A stretch of 64,000 nt of DNA, taken from NCBI GenBank assembly GCA_019636695.1, contig JAHBXD010000007.1, positions 1-64,000 on the forward strand, in the 5' to 3' direction. The notes below the pieces were generated by a model. That model saw nothing but the letters and a program-made list of their open reading frames with translations. It made no database searches and had not been told where the DNA came from. Below are positions 8,594 to 17,704 of this stretch, piece by piece. Made by a program: the position numbers and the translations under genes. The DNA comes from Phycisphaeraceae bacterium. Lineage in GTDB: Bacteria; Planctomycetota; Phycisphaerae; Phycisphaerales; UBA1924. The first letter of the stretch is position 1. Each line of letters begins with the position of its first letter.

Positions 8594-9678
8594 TCAAGTA
8601 CATCGGTTCCAAGCGGACGCTTATTCCCGTCATCCTTGAAGCCGTGCGGCGGGCGTCAAATGCGCACTCGGTGATCGACCTGTTTTCCGGCACCTCGCGA
8701 GTTGGTCATGCCCTCAAGGCCGCCGGGTATCGCGTCCTCTCGAACGACCACAACGCCTACGCCGCGACGCTTGCACGGTGCTACGTCCAAGCCGACGCCG
8801 AGGATGTGCTGGAGGATGCCAAGAAACTCGTCCGCGAGTTCAACGCGATGAAGGGCGAGCCGGGGTACTTCACCGAGACGTTCTGCGTCAAATCCCGTTT
8901 CTTCCAGCCCAAGAACGGAGCGAGGATCGACGCGATCCGTGAGGCTATTTCGGCGAAAGGGCTAGAGCCGGAGCTTGAAGCGGTTATGCTTGTTTCGCTC
9001 ATGGAGGCGGCGGACCGTGTGGACTCCACGACCGGCTTGCAAATGGCGTATTTGAAGACGTGGGCACCTCGCTCGCACAATGATTTAGAGCTGCGCGTAC
9101 CGGAAATACTACCCCGCGCCAAGCACGGCAAGGGCCAAGCCACCTGCCTCGATGCGCTTGAAGCCGTCAATGTATTGGAAGCCGATGTCGCGTATATCGA
9201 CCCGCCGTACAACCAGCATTCCTACTTGGGCAACTACCATGTGTGGGAATCACTTGTGCGCTGGGATAAGCCGGAAGTCTACGGCATCGCGTGCAAGCGG
9301 GTCGATGTTCGACAGCGGCAGAGCATTTTCAACTCACGCCCGCAGTTTGCCCGCGTCATGCAACAACTTCTCGACTCCGTCCGTGCCCCTGTTCTAGTCG
9401 TTTCATTCAATAATGAGGGGTACATGGCCCGTGAGAAAATGGAATCTATGCTCGCCGCGCTTTGGGATGGCGAGGGCAAGGTCACGACCATCGAGAACGA
9501 TTTCAAGCGGTACGTTGGCGCGCAGATCGGGATCTATAACCCACAGGGCGAAAAGGTCGGCAAGGTAAGCCACTTGAACAATAAGGAATATGTGTACGTC
9601 GTTGCTCGCGAGTGCCTAGCCGATCGCCTCGCGCCGATGCAAACCTTACCTATAGAGCAACTGGAGCTGTTTACCTGA
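8590..9678 (+). CDS. DNA adenine methyltransferase, D12 class
   Basis: The 362-residue enzyme has the alpha-class (D12) N6-adenine methyltransferase motifs in order: KYIGSKR at 3-9, the S-adenosylmethionine-binding motif DLFSGTSRVGHAL at 30-42, and the catalytic DPPYN at 204-208, followed by QHSYLGNYHVWESLV. It should methylate adenine in the recognition sequence of the paired endonuclease. The start is a TTG at 8590 overlapping the endonuclease stop (TTGA), so translation is probably coupled. The C-terminal third (YVGAQIGIYNPQGEKVGKVS) is likely the target-recognition part. No regulatory C-protein gene is present nearby. Confidence 0.9.
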   Translation: MIKYIGSKRTLIPVILEAVRRASNAHSVIDLFSGTSRVGHALKAAGYRVLSNDHNAYAATLARCYVQADAEDVLEDAKKLVREFNAMKGEPGYFTETFCVKSRFFQPKNGARIDAIREAISAKGLEPELEAVMLVSLMEAADRVDSTTGLQMAYLKTWAPRSHNDLELRVPEILPRAKHGKGQATCLDALEAVNVLEADVAYIDPPYNQHSYLGNYHVWESLVRWDKPEVYGIACKRVDVRQRQSIFNSRPQFARVMQQLLDSVRAPVLVVSFNNEGYMAREKMESMLAALWDGEGKVTTIENDFKRYVGAQIGIYNPQGEKVGKVSHLNNKEYVYVVARECLADRLAPMQTLPIEQLELFT

Positions 9679-10250
9679 CTCCGGTCAAGTAGAATCGAAG
9701 ACAAGCCGGTACCCGGAGTGCCGCTCGCGATCCAGCAGGCGCACCTCTTCGCACGGGAGCGAGCCGGGCTGGGTTGTCGTAGCAGGTTGGGGGGCAGCCC
9801 AGAGCACGGGTTCAGGATACCAGAGGAAGGGGGATGGGGTGTGGAAATTCGGGAGAGGATGGCGTGGCGAGGACACTGGCCTGCTCGCTGCGCCTCGCAG
9901 GTGCAGTGGCACGGGATCGTGGGACGTAGCGTTGGGATGATGCTTGGGACAGTTGCTGAATGGATGGTAGAGGGGTAGAGGCGGGCGGGACGCCCATCCG
10001 GCGGAGGATGAGTAGAAGGAAGGGGAGAAAGAGGAGGAGAAGGAAGAGCGATTGGAAGTGGATGAGGAAGAGGAGAGACCACGCCGAGCATTCAAAGGAG
10101 AGCAGAAGCACGACGATGCCGCCGCGGCATCGATCCTGGCACGGGGAAGGCACGGGGAAGGGAATGACGGATGGCGTGGGGTAGATCGGACTGGCCTGGG
10201 GCCAGTGGCAATGGCCGCCCATTCCGGTTGATTGCAGGGAACGGCTGGTG
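9679..10250. other. Gene-poor region with a purine tract and possible gene remnants
   Basis: It holds the right-hand copy of the cassette-flanking repeat (9785-9910) and a nearly pure purine run on the plus strand at about 10003-10079. On the minus strand a frame at 9812-10330 contains a strongly hydrophobic stretch (LLFLIHFQSLFLLLLFLPF, then LLLILRRMGVPP) that overlaps the 3' end of rpe. This may be the membrane tail of a decayed gene; no intact gene is supported. Confidence 0.45.
9785..9910. repeat. Right imperfect direct repeat flanking the restriction cassette
   Basis: The core GTGTGGAAATTCGGGAGAGG then ATGGC at 9839-9863 matches the left copy at 7668-7694. Shared flanks include GGTTGGGG at 9785-9792, AGCACGGG near 9803, and ACTGGCCTGCTCGC near 9875. 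A weaker third similarity (ACGGATGGCGTGG, ACTGGCCTGG) occurs at about 10166-10200. Confidence 0.6.
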
Positions 10251-10943
10251 TCATCCTCGCAGAAGTGCGATGGCTTCGCTGCGGCGAGCCGGGGGAAGCC
10301 CGAAGATGGCGCTTGCGGCGACGAGCACATCGACCCCGGCCGCGCGGATGGTCGGCGCGTTGGCGGGAGATACGCCGCCGTCGATCTGGAGGCGTTGGTC
10401 GTGCCGCAGGAGTGGGCGTATGCGTCGTGCCTTGTCGAGGACTTCGGGGATGAAGGCTTGGCCGCTGAAACCTGGGTTGACGCTCATGATGAGGATGAGG
10501 TCGAAGTGTTCGACGAGGCCGAGGAAGCGTTCGACGGGGGTGGGGGGGTTGATGGCGAGGCCGGCGGTCGCGCCGAGTTCGCGGATGTCTTCGGCGAGTT
10601 CGAGGGCTTGGTCGGCTGCGTCGGCGGGGGGCATGGCTTCGATGTGGATGGTGAGGTGGTCGGCCCCGGCCTTGACAAAGGCTTCGAAGTAGTTCTGCGG
10701 GTGCATGACCATCAGGTGGACATCGAGCGTGACCTTGGGGAATGCACGGCGGAGGCCGCGGCACATGTCCGGCCCCATGGTGAGATTGGGAACGAAGTGG
10801 CCGTCCATGACATCGAGGTGAAGAAGGTCGGCCCCGGCGTCGAGCGCTGAGCGGCACTCTTCGGCCATGTGGCCGAAATCGGCCGAGAGGATGGAGGGGG
10901 CGATGAGCGTGCGGCGGGCGGTGGTGGAAAGGACGTTGGTCAT
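10251..10943 (-). CDS. rpe: Ribulose-phosphate 3-epimerase
   Basis: Rpe interconverts ribulose 5-phosphate and xylulose 5-phosphate in the pentose phosphate pathway. The 230-residue TIM-barrel protein shows the family landmarks: APSILSADFGHM near the start, DLLHLDVMDGHFVPNLTMGP with the metal-binding His and Asp, HLMVMHPQNY, MSVNPGFSGQAFIP, and LQIDGGVSPANAPTI with the second catalytic Asp. I chose the ATG at 10943; the in-frame extension upstream is basic low-complexity sequence. It has no obvious operon partner. Confidence 0.95.
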   Translation of the reverse strand: MTNVLSTTARRTLIAPSILSADFGHMAEECRSALDAGADLLHLDVMDGHFVPNLTMGPDMCRGLRRAFPKVTLDVHLMVMHPQNYFEAFVKAGADHLTIHIEAMPPADAADQALELAEDIRELGATAGLAINPPTPVERFLGLVEHFDLILIMSVNPGFSGQAFIPEVLDKARRIRPLLRHDQRLQIDGGVSPANAPTIRAAGVDVLVAASAIFGLPPARRSEAIALLRG

Positions 10944-11522
10944 GTCGCGCCGAGTGTAGGTTCGCGAGTGGTTCATGCAGGCCGACGATTTTCTCAATAC
11001 TACCGCTTCAATCCCTCCCTCTTCTCTGCGGCGGATACGTCTTGCCTGCCGGTTCTTCACCTTTGACCTACATCCCCCTCCCCTGCCGCCCCCACGCTCT
11101 CAAGGCCGCACCGAATGTCCCCTAGGGTGGTGGGGAAGCCTCTTCCACTCGCGGACCCCACCCGAGGCCTCATGTGTCGAGGACTCCCTGTTCATCTCGA
11201 GTATCATCCGCCCATGGAAGGGTCGCCTCCTGCTCTTTGCCCACGCTGCGGCTACTGCCTGTCCGGCATTGTGGCGACGTGGACAGACGCGTGCACGCTC
11301 GTGTGGCGGAGTCGTAAGTTTGATTGGTGAATTTTTCGTCACGAGCCAAGAAGTGTGTCATTGGTCGATTCAGTCGAGGCCCCCTATTCGTGGGATAGAG
11401 TGTAGAAGTTAAGACACAAATTATTGAGAATATTCCGTGGATCTTGATTGCGATCTGGGAATGGGGGGGGTAAACTGGCTAAGAGAGGCAAATCTGCGCC
11501 TCAACAACAAGGAGTCGATCCA
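10944..11522. other. Intergenic region with zinc-ribbon gene debris and promoter area
   Basis: Apart from the decayed zinc-ribbon reading frame at 11215-11331 no gene is supported. From about 11330 to 11460 the GC content falls (GTTAAGACACAAATTATTGA), as expected for the promoter of the plus-strand cluster that begins at 11523. A run of 8 G lies at 11463-11470. Confidence 0.4.
11215..11331 (+). pseudogene. Decayed planctomycete-type zinc-ribbon protein
   Basis: A 38-codon frame reads MEGSPPALCPRCGYCLSGIV then ATWTDACTLVWRSRKFDW. It resembles the N-terminal zinc ribbon of small planctomycete membrane proteins, which normally read CPxCGYDL, a W, a second CP(L) and a CSECG before FxW. Here the second CxxC pair is lost in a short stretch that looks deleted (CTLVWRSRKFDW), and the frame stops right after FDW, so the membrane part is missing. 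I read it as a truncated, frame-damaged copy. Confidence 0.5.
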
Positions 11523-11801
11523 ATGATCAGAAAGTGCAACATGTCAGTGGCTTCGGCGTGGGCAGGGTTGGTCGTTTTCGGTGCATCAGTGGCATTTGCG
11601 CACCTTGGCGATCCTGAAGACACCCAGCCCGCATTGATACCCTGCACCGCACATTGCGGGGGGCACGCCACGGGCTGCGGTGCAAATGCCACGGCGAGTT
11701 GCTGTCGCCAGGGGACTGGGGCGTTCTCTTGCACGTGCTGCAATGCGAACTTTGATTGCCTGAACCCCCCTTCCGGTTGGAGTTGCAACGATACTCACTG
11801 A
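11523..11801 (+). CDS. Secreted cysteine-rich small protein
   Basis: The 92-residue protein has a signal peptide (hydrophobic core SAWAGLVVFGASVAFA, likely cleaved after AFA at residue 26). The short mature chain carries 10 cysteines in 66 residues, including CC pairs in SCCRQG and CTCCNAN, spaced like a disulfide-knotted domain. AAGGAG at 11508-11513 precedes the ATG. It is first in a tight plus-strand cluster whose third gene encodes a MauE/DoxX-like membrane domain; MauE proteins are known for helping disulfide formation in the Cys-rich small subunit of methylamine dehydrogenase. A substrate-helper pairing here is my inference. The family itself is not recognised. Confidence 0.75.
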   Translation: MIRKCNMSVASAWAGLVVFGASVAFAHLGDPEDTQPALIPCTAHCGGHATGCGANATASCCRQGTGAFSCTCCNANFDCLNPPSGWSCNDTH

Positions 11802-11837
11802 CTGTTTACGAGGGCTGATCGTCCAGAAGGGCCAGCC

Positions 11838-12788
11838 ATGCCGAGCCAAAGTCATGCACTTCCGCGCTTGTTGTTGGTATTCCTCATTGCGATCGGAATC
11901 GGTGTCCCCTTCATCGTCTGGCAAAGAGCGGGCAATGCAGCAGCGATCACTGGCAGACCTTGGGATGAACTCTCTAAAGCAGAGCAGGATGAGTTCAGCC
12001 AGAAATCATATCAAGAACTGCAAGAGACCCCCGTCTCGTCCTTGGGCGATCTCGAAGGCGTTCGGTCACATATGAGTAGAATCAGATGGGGGGTTGAAGG
12101 TGGAGTAAGAGCCTTCAACGTTGATCGCCAATTTGAAGGTACGTCGGCAGCAGCAATCGATCGCCAGATTTTGATCGAGCTCGCGAGTGAACTTATCTAC
12201 TACCGATACATGCAGAGTGATGTGGAAGCATACAAGCGGTGGAGGCGAGATCTGGGATATGCACTTAAGCCGACCGATCGCCTGCTGAAAGTATGGTCAG
12301 TTGCCCAGGATTATGAGACGGTTTTCGAGGAGCAGTATCCGGGCGACGAGCACTTCGAGCAGGTGTTTGACCGATTCTGGGCGCATGGCCTGAGCGGAAT
12401 AAACAAGGCCAATCGTGTGCTCGGTCTGTGCGAAGGCCCTGGCGCTGCGTACATCGCTTTTGGAAAAGTCTCACAGAATCGGCCCGGTGACTGGCCGTTT
12501 CCGGAGAGTGCCGGAGCGGGTCGTCCAGGGCCGGTATGGGTCGGCACCAGCGCAAGTACCCATCGAGACTGGTGGACGGCGCCACATGGCGAGTTTGCTG
12601 ACGTTCTCAGGGGCGGTCAGATCATTCGGGTGGCGTGCCTGGGGATCGTGGTCCGCTACGGCGACGGGATTCGGCTTCCGATGCTGCTTCAGTTCTATCA
12701 ATATCCTGCGGGTGGCCAGTGGTGGTTTCGGCATTTTGTTGTGCAGAATGTTCCTCTGAACCGCAATCCAGGTCCGACGGAATTTTAG
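11838..12788 (+). CDS. Membrane-anchored protein of unknown family
   Basis: The 316-residue protein has one N-terminal membrane helix (about residues 9-29, LPRLLLVFLIAIGIGVPFIV) and a large soluble part that should face the periplasm. The soluble part is helical at first (RPWDELSKAEQDEFSQKSYQ) and then rich in Trp, Gly and aromatic residues (PVWVGTSASTHRDWWTAP, GGQWWFRHFVVQ). No conserved domain is recognised. It starts 36 bases after the Cys-rich gene and ends 78 bases before the MauE-pseudopilin gene, so the three are probably one operon. It could be a partner or carrier for the secreted peptide; this is an inference from position only. Confidence 0.75.
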   Translation: MPSQSHALPRLLLVFLIAIGIGVPFIVWQRAGNAAAITGRPWDELSKAEQDEFSQKSYQELQETPVSSLGDLEGVRSHMSRIRWGVEGGVRAFNVDRQFEGTSAAAIDRQILIELASELIYYRYMQSDVEAYKRWRRDLGYALKPTDRLLKVWSVAQDYETVFEEQYPGDEHFEQVFDRFWAHGLSGINKANRVLGLCEGPGAAYIAFGKVSQNRPGDWPFPESAGAGRPGPVWVGTSASTHRDWWTAPHGEFADVLRGGQIIRVACLGIVVRYGDGIRLPMLLQFYQYPAGGQWWFRHFVVQNVPLNRNPGPTEF

Positions 12789-12866
12789 TGTTGGTAAGAG
12801 CGTTTCGAGATCGCCGAACTGTCGCCGCTGTGAGTTGCCCTGTGTTCTCATCGGGAAGGTGCTTCC

Positions 12867-14072
12867 TTGGATCGCGTGGAGAACATCACCCGACGCGTGC
12901 TGTTCGTTGTTCTTGGCGGCACGTTCCTGATGGCCGGCCTCCTGAAGGCCTGGCATCCGGTGGAATTCGCCAAGGTTCTGCGATACCTAGTCGGTGACGG
13001 CACCCTTGGGTATGGCTCGCGCATGATTGGTGTTGCCGCGCTGGCCACTTGGGAAGTCGGCCTCGGCGTCATGCTCATCGCGCAGCAGCGAGGTAGGCGG
13101 GTCTTGCTTACGACACTCGGTACACTCTTGGTCTTCACGGTCGCCCTCGCTTCCATGATGATCCGGCCCAATCCACCGAGCTGCGGCTGCCTTTCCGTCC
13201 CCGTCAGTTCCAGCGGAAAGGGCGAGTACATCATCGGTCTCGTACGAAACATCGCCCTGCTCTGGATGACTGTCTGGCTGCTCAATGCCACGAGGTTTTC
13301 GGTGGATGGCAAACCGAAGCGACGGCAACGCGTAGCTCATGAAAGTCGCCCCTCGGGCTTCACGCTGATCGAGCTGCTTGTCGTGCTGGCCACCATTGCG
13401 GTACTGATTTCAATTATCTTGCCATCACTCTCTGGAAGTCGGCAAGCAGCCAGAGACGTTGCACGTGTCGCAACTCTGCGAGAGGTGCACAGTGCTGTCT
13501 CGGCGTACAGTATCGACCACGCGGGCATACTGCCTTACATTCAGCAGCCTTGGCAACCCTTCTTCAGAAGAACACTCGCGGGGCACGAGTTCGTCTACGA
13601 CTATTTCACAGCACAGAAATGGCTTTGGGCGAATGTCATCTGGCCGGACTATTTTGCCGGCGGGCGCAATGCGATCGAACGCGAAGAAGTTCGTAATCTC
13701 AACCGGATGCAAAGAGGGTTCCCTGAGCAAATCATTGTCTCGGAGTACTTTCTTACCTTCAATGCCGCCGCAACGCCCGCTTTTTGGACTGATCGCGCAT
13801 TTCGCTGGCACGGTCTCGCGGCCATCAGGGAGCTTCGCCCGATGGCCATTGATGATGTTCGCTTCCATTCGCAGAAAGGGCTGTTGATCTACGGCGAAGG
13901 GTTCAATTTCGCCGATGACCGCGAACGGGCCTTCGTCGCAACCGCTGATGGCGCTGCACGCATTCATCACGTTTCCGAATTTCGGCCTGACGCGGCGATC
14001 GCTCGGCCGTTTGGCGCGTTTAACGTTCCCGTGATGTCGACCCGCGACGGCTTGAATGGACGCGACTATTGA
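12867..14072 (+). CDS. MauE/DoxX-like membrane domain fused to a type IV pseudopilin
   Basis: Residues 1-140 form a four-helix membrane domain ([64 protein letters not shown]) with a CGC pair (Cys106/Cys108) before the last helix, as in MauE/DoxX-like proteins. After a basic linker ([16 protein letters not shown]) comes a textbook prepilin N-methylation segment, [20 protein letters not shown] at 165-184, with Gly164 before the cut and Glu at position 5. A pseudopilin-like C-terminal region of about 215 residues follows. No stop or frame break separates the parts. TTG at 12867 follows GGAAGG. An internal GTG at 13302 with GAGG upstream could also yield the pseudopilin alone. Third gene of the Cys-rich cluster. 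Confidence 0.8.
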   Translation: MDRVENITRRVLFVVLGGTFLMAGLLKAWHPVEFAKVLRYLVGDGTLGYGSRMIGVAALATWEVGLGVMLIAQQRGRRVLLTTLGTLLVFTVALASMMIRPNPPSCGCLSVPVSSSGKGEYIIGLVRNIALLWMTVWLLNATRFSVDGKPKRRQRVAHESRPSGFTLIELLVVLATIAVLISIILPSLSGSRQAARDVARVATLREVHSAVSAYSIDHAGILPYIQQPWQPFFRRTLAGHEFVYDYFTAQKWLWANVIWPDYFAGGRNAIEREEVRNLNRMQRGFPEQIIVSEYFLTFNAAATPAFWTDRAFRWHGLAAIRELRPMAIDDVRFHSQKGLLIYGEGFNFADDRERAFVATADGAARIHHVSEFRPDAAIARPFGAFNVPVMSTRDGLNGRDY

Positions 14073-14143
14073 GCCTGCCGGCCCGGAAAACTCTCGGCTC
14101 GGCCAGACGTGCCACAACAGCCGACCGAGCGATACCATCCCCC

Positions 14144-15427
14144 ATGGACCCATTCGCCCAAGGCGTCGTTGACCTCATCGCCCGAACCGATCCTGCCGCC
14201 GCGAACATTCTCGCCGCGGAGCAGGATCGGCAGGCCAACACCATCGAACTGATCGCCAGCGAGAACCATGTCTCGGCGGCGGTGATGCACGCCATGGGCT
14301 CGTGCCTGACGAACAAGTATGCCGAGGGGTATCCCGGGGCGCGCTATTACGGGGGGTGCGAGTTTCACGACCAGGCCGAGAGCCTTGCCCAGACCAGGGC
14401 GAGGGAACTCTTCGGGTGTCGGTTTGCCAATGTGCAGCCTCACTCGGGGGCACAGGCGAATGCCGCGGCGTTTCTGGCGCTGCTGGAGCCGGGAGACACT
14501 TTCGCCTCGCTCGTGCTGGCCGATGGGGGGCACCTATCGCACGGGATGAAGCTGAACATGAGCGGAAAGTGGTTCAAGCCTGTGCACTATCCGCTGCACT
14601 ATGAGGCGGGGCATCCGAAGTTCGAGCAGATTGACTACGACGCGGCGGAGCGCATCTGCATCGAGCACAGACCCAAGGTCATCATGTGCGGGTATTCGGC
14701 CTATCCGCGGGTGATCGATTTTGCCCGTTTCCGTGAGATTGCCGACAAGTGCGGCGCCCTGCTCATGGCCGACATCGCTCACATCGCTGGGCTTGTCGCC
14801 GCGGGCGAGCACCCTTCGCCCTTCCCGCATGCGCACGTGGTGACGAGCACCACACATAAAACATTGCGCGGTCCGCGGGGGGGGGTAATTTTGACTGATG
14901 ACGAGGAGTTGAGCAAGAAGATCAATCGGGCGGTCTTTCCCGGGATGCAGGGCGGGCCGCTGATGCACGTGATTCTGGCGAAGGCGGTGGCGTTCGGCGA
15001 GGCACAGAAGCCCGAGTTCAAGGCCTATTGCCGCCAAGTGATCGCCAACGCGCGGGCGCTGGCTGGGGCACTTATGGAGCGCGGGTATCGCATGACCAGC
15101 GGCGGGACCGACAACCACCTGATGCTTGTCGATCTCAGGCCCAAAGATGCCGAGTTGACAGGGGCGGACGCCGAGTTGTGGCTGCAAAGGGCGGGCATTG
15201 TGTGCAACAAGAACGGCATACCGCAAGATCCGCGCCCGCCCAAGTTTACCAGCGGTGTGCGCCTAGGCACACCCGCCGTGACCACGCGCGGCTTTGTCGA
15301 GCCTGATATGCGAGTTATCGCGGGATGGATTGACCGGGTGCTGAGCGCACGCGGCAACGACGCGGTGCTGGCCGAGATTCGCGGAGAAGTGCAGCGCATG
15401 TGCGCTCAGTTCCCGATGCCGGCGTGA
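14144..15427 (+). CDS. glyA: Serine hydroxymethyltransferase
   Basis: GlyA interconverts serine and glycine with tetrahydrofolate and supplies one-carbon units. The 427-residue PLP enzyme shows [20 protein letters not shown], the [13 protein letters not shown] motif, [10 protein letters not shown], and the PLP-lysine motif [19 protein letters not shown]-terminal [16 protein letters not shown] is also typical. I start at the ATG at 14144 ([11 protein letters not shown]); the in-frame upstream extension is low-complexity. It converges with cstA, and only 8 bases separate the two stops. Confidence 0.97.
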   Translation: MDPFAQGVVDLIARTDPAAANILAAEQDRQANTIELIASENHVSAAVMHAMGSCLTNKYAEGYPGARYYGGCEFHDQAESLAQTRARELFGCRFANVQPHSGAQANAAAFLALLEPGDTFASLVLADGGHLSHGMKLNMSGKWFKPVHYPLHYEAGHPKFEQIDYDAAERICIEHRPKVIMCGYSAYPRVIDFARFREIADKCGALLMADIAHIAGLVAAGEHPSPFPHAHVVTSTTHKTLRGPRGGVILTDDEELSKKINRAVFPGMQGGPLMHVILAKAVAFGEAQKPEFKAYCRQVIANARALAGALMERGYRMTSGGTDNHLMLVDLRPKDAELTGADAELWLQRAGIVCNKNGIPQDPRPPKFTSGVRLGTPAVTTRGFVEPDMRVIAGWIDRVLSARGNDAVLAEIRGEVQRMCAQFPMPA

Positions 15428-15435
15428 AGGGGGCG

Positions 15436-17193
15436 TCAACGCGGCATCGACGGCGGGCTTGATGCCGTTCTCGGCCCGCGCCGGAGTGCGCGGATCGCCT
15501 CGACAACGAACATAGTGGCGAGTGCGGCCAGGCCCGTGGCAACGAACAGATTGAGTTGCTCCGGTCCGCCGGTGAAGCCCGCGGACGCGATGGAGCGAGC
15601 GCCGGCGATGATCTGCATCGTCAGGGCGGTGACGGTGATGGTCATGACAAAGAGCATCGGCCACAAGATGTACCAGGTGCGCCGGCCCTCGCGCCGGAGC
15701 CAGACATACACCCCCAGAAGCGTGAGCGAGGCGAGCATTTGGTTCGAGGTGCCGAAGAGCAGCCAGAAGACTCGCCACGAGCCTGCTTCGGCGGTGAGCA
15801 GAAAGACAAGGGGAATGCCGGCGGTTGCTGCGGCGGCAAGGAAGCCCGCCCAACGTCCGGGAGTGTTGAGCAATTCCTGGAGCAGGTAGCGGCCGAGCCG
15901 GGTGGCTACGTCGATGGTGTCGAAGACGAAGGTCGCGACAGCCATGGTGCCGAAGACGCGGGCGAATCGGTATAACTCGTCGTTGGTCAGGCCGGGATCG
16001 CCCAAGAGCGCCATGAGGAAACGCGCCAGGCCGTCACCGTAAATTGCCCCAGGGGGCATGTCGGCGGCGGGTGAGCCGGGTTTGAGTGTCATCACGGTGG
16101 CCAGCGCGATGACCGCGACAAAGCCTTCGAGAAGCATCGCACCGAAGGCGACGGGCTTGCAGTGGCTTTCTTTGGCGATTTGCCGTGAGGTTGTGCCGCC
16201 GCAGACCAACCCGTGGAATCCTGAGCATGCGCCGCAGGCGATGGTGACAAACAGGAAGGGAAAGAGGATGCGTTCGATTTTCGGAGCGTCGTCGCCGCCT
16301 TTGAGCCATTGGGGGATGGTGCCGATGCCATCGCGGAATGCGGGCTGCTCGATGGTGTATCCGCCGAAGAGAATGCCCAGGGCGCCGATGCCGATGGCGA
16401 TGTAGAGCACAAAGCCGCCGAGGTATCCTCTGGGTTGCTGAAGGAGCCAGAGCGGGAGCATTGAGGCCACAAGGCAATAGCCCAGAATCAGGGCATACCA
16501 CGCCTTGGCCGGAAGGATGAATGAGGTGGAGACCTGCGTTCCGAGCCAGACAACCCCAAGGGTTGCAGGAACAAAGATCAGCGTGGCGAGCCACATCGGT
16601 GGGCGCAGAAACCGCATGACCAGACCCATGACCAGCGCAAGGCCTAAGTACATCGTGCTCGAACCCGCGACCGCGCCGCCACGGTGGAATGCCCCCTCGA
16701 TGCCCGCGACCTCTTCACTTTCACCAAGGAACGTGCTGGCGGTCACGTCTGTAAACGCGGCAATGACGTACAGGAGCGCCAGCCAGATAAAGGCTGTCAG
16801 GGCGATCCAGGCTTTTCGGCTTATGTTCTTGCGTGCAATTTCGGCGATCGAATGTGCCCCGTGGCGCACGCTGGCGACCAAGGCCGAGAAATCATGCACA
16901 GCGCCGATCAGCACAACCCCGAGCAGAATCCAGAGCAGGCACGGCCCCCACCCGAAGGCCAGACACGCAAGGATCGGGCCGACGATCGGGCCGGCGGCGG
17001 CGATCGCGGCAAAGTGCTGCCCGAGGAGATAAAAAGGACGCGCGGGGACGAAGTCGATGCCATCGTTATTGGTGACGGCCGGGGTTTGGACTGAATCGTC
17101 CAGGCGATACTGGCGGGCAATCAGTCGCCCGTAGAAGAGATAGGCCCCGGCCAGCACGGCCAGCACGACAACGGTCAGTGCGAACAAACTCAC
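15436..17193 (-). CDS. cstA: Carbon starvation protein A (peptide/pyruvate transporter family)
   Basis: CstA-family proteins import peptides or pyruvate under nutrient limitation. The 585-residue product has more than a dozen membrane helices and the conserved segments GQHFAAIAAAGPIVGPILAC, WILLGVVLIGAVHDFSALV, ACGACSGFHGLVCGGTTSRQ, and TFVFDTIDVATRLGRYLLQE. I place the start at GTG 17193, which has GGAG a few bases upstream, over the TTG at 17211. No dedicated sensor pair of the BtsSR type is adjacent. Confidence 0.93.
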   Translation of the reverse strand: MSLFALTVVVLAVLAGAYLFYGRLIARQYRLDDSVQTPAVTNNDGIDFVPARPFYLLGQHFAAIAAAGPIVGPILACLAFGWGPCLLWILLGVVLIGAVHDFSALVASVRHGAHSIAEIARKNISRKAWIALTAFIWLALLYVIAAFTDVTASTFLGESEEVAGIEGAFHRGGAVAGSSTMYLGLALVMGLVMRFLRPPMWLATLIFVPATLGVVWLGTQVSTSFILPAKAWYALILGYCLVASMLPLWLLQQPRGYLGGFVLYIAIGIGALGILFGGYTIEQPAFRDGIGTIPQWLKGGDDAPKIERILFPFLFVTIACGACSGFHGLVCGGTTSRQIAKESHCKPVAFGAMLLEGFVAVIALATVMTLKPGSPAADMPPGAIYGDGLARFLMALLGDPGLTNDELYRFARVFGTMAVATFVFDTIDVATRLGRYLLQELLNTPGRWAGFLAAAATAGIPLVFLLTAEAGSWRVFWLLFGTSNQMLASLTLLGVYVWLRREGRRTWYILWPMLFVMTITVTALTMQIIAGARSIASAGFTGGPEQLNLFVATGLAALATMFVVEAIRALRRGPRTASSPPSMPR

Positions 17194-17353
17194 GCGGAAG
17201 GCTCCGGACAAATCTCGCGGCGGACGCCGACGGAGCCGAAGGTACCCGATCTGGAAGTTTCAGGCGAGGAAGGCGGTCAATTCCGCATCGTCGCGGAGAC
17301 GAGGACTGCGCCACGCGAGGAGCGCAGGCATCAGGTCAACGTGGGAGCGTCGC

Positions 17354-17653
17354 TCAGACGCGAACCTGCTTGATTTCTTCGACGGCCTGCATGACCTTGT
17401 TGCGCACGGCCTGGAGCATGCGGAAGGCATTGTCGGCCTTTTGCGTAGCGAGAATTACGCCCTCAACATCGTCGCGTCGGCCGGTGGTCAGGTCTTCAAT
17501 GGCGGAGTTGGCGTCGTTCTGGAGTTGATTGACCTGCTGAAGGTTCTTCAGCAGGAGGTCTTTAAAGTTGGGGCCTGAGGTCGGGGGCGTGATGGCGGAG
17601 GGGCGCTGCGGGTTGATGCCGCCTCCAGAGATCAATCCAATCGGGTCTGCCAT
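17354..17653 (-). CDS. fliE: Flagellar hook-basal body complex protein FliE
   Basis: FliE is the small ring that joins the MS ring to the rod. The 99-residue protein has an N-terminal Gly/Pro-rich part and the typical C-terminal half (NFKDLLLKNLQQVNQLQNDA, then GVILATQKADNAFRMLQAVR and NKVMQAVEEI). It is the last gene of the flgB-flgC-fliE series, 51 bases after flgC. Confidence 0.95.
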   Translation of the reverse strand: MADPIGLISGGGINPQRPSAITPPTSGPNFKDLLLKNLQQVNQLQNDANSAIEDLTTGRRDDVEGVILATQKADNAFRMLQAVRNKVMQAVEEIKQVRV

Positions 17654-17704
17654 CGTCGTTCTCCCGATTCAACCTGGGGTAACCCCTGGCCGAAATCATC
17701 TGCA

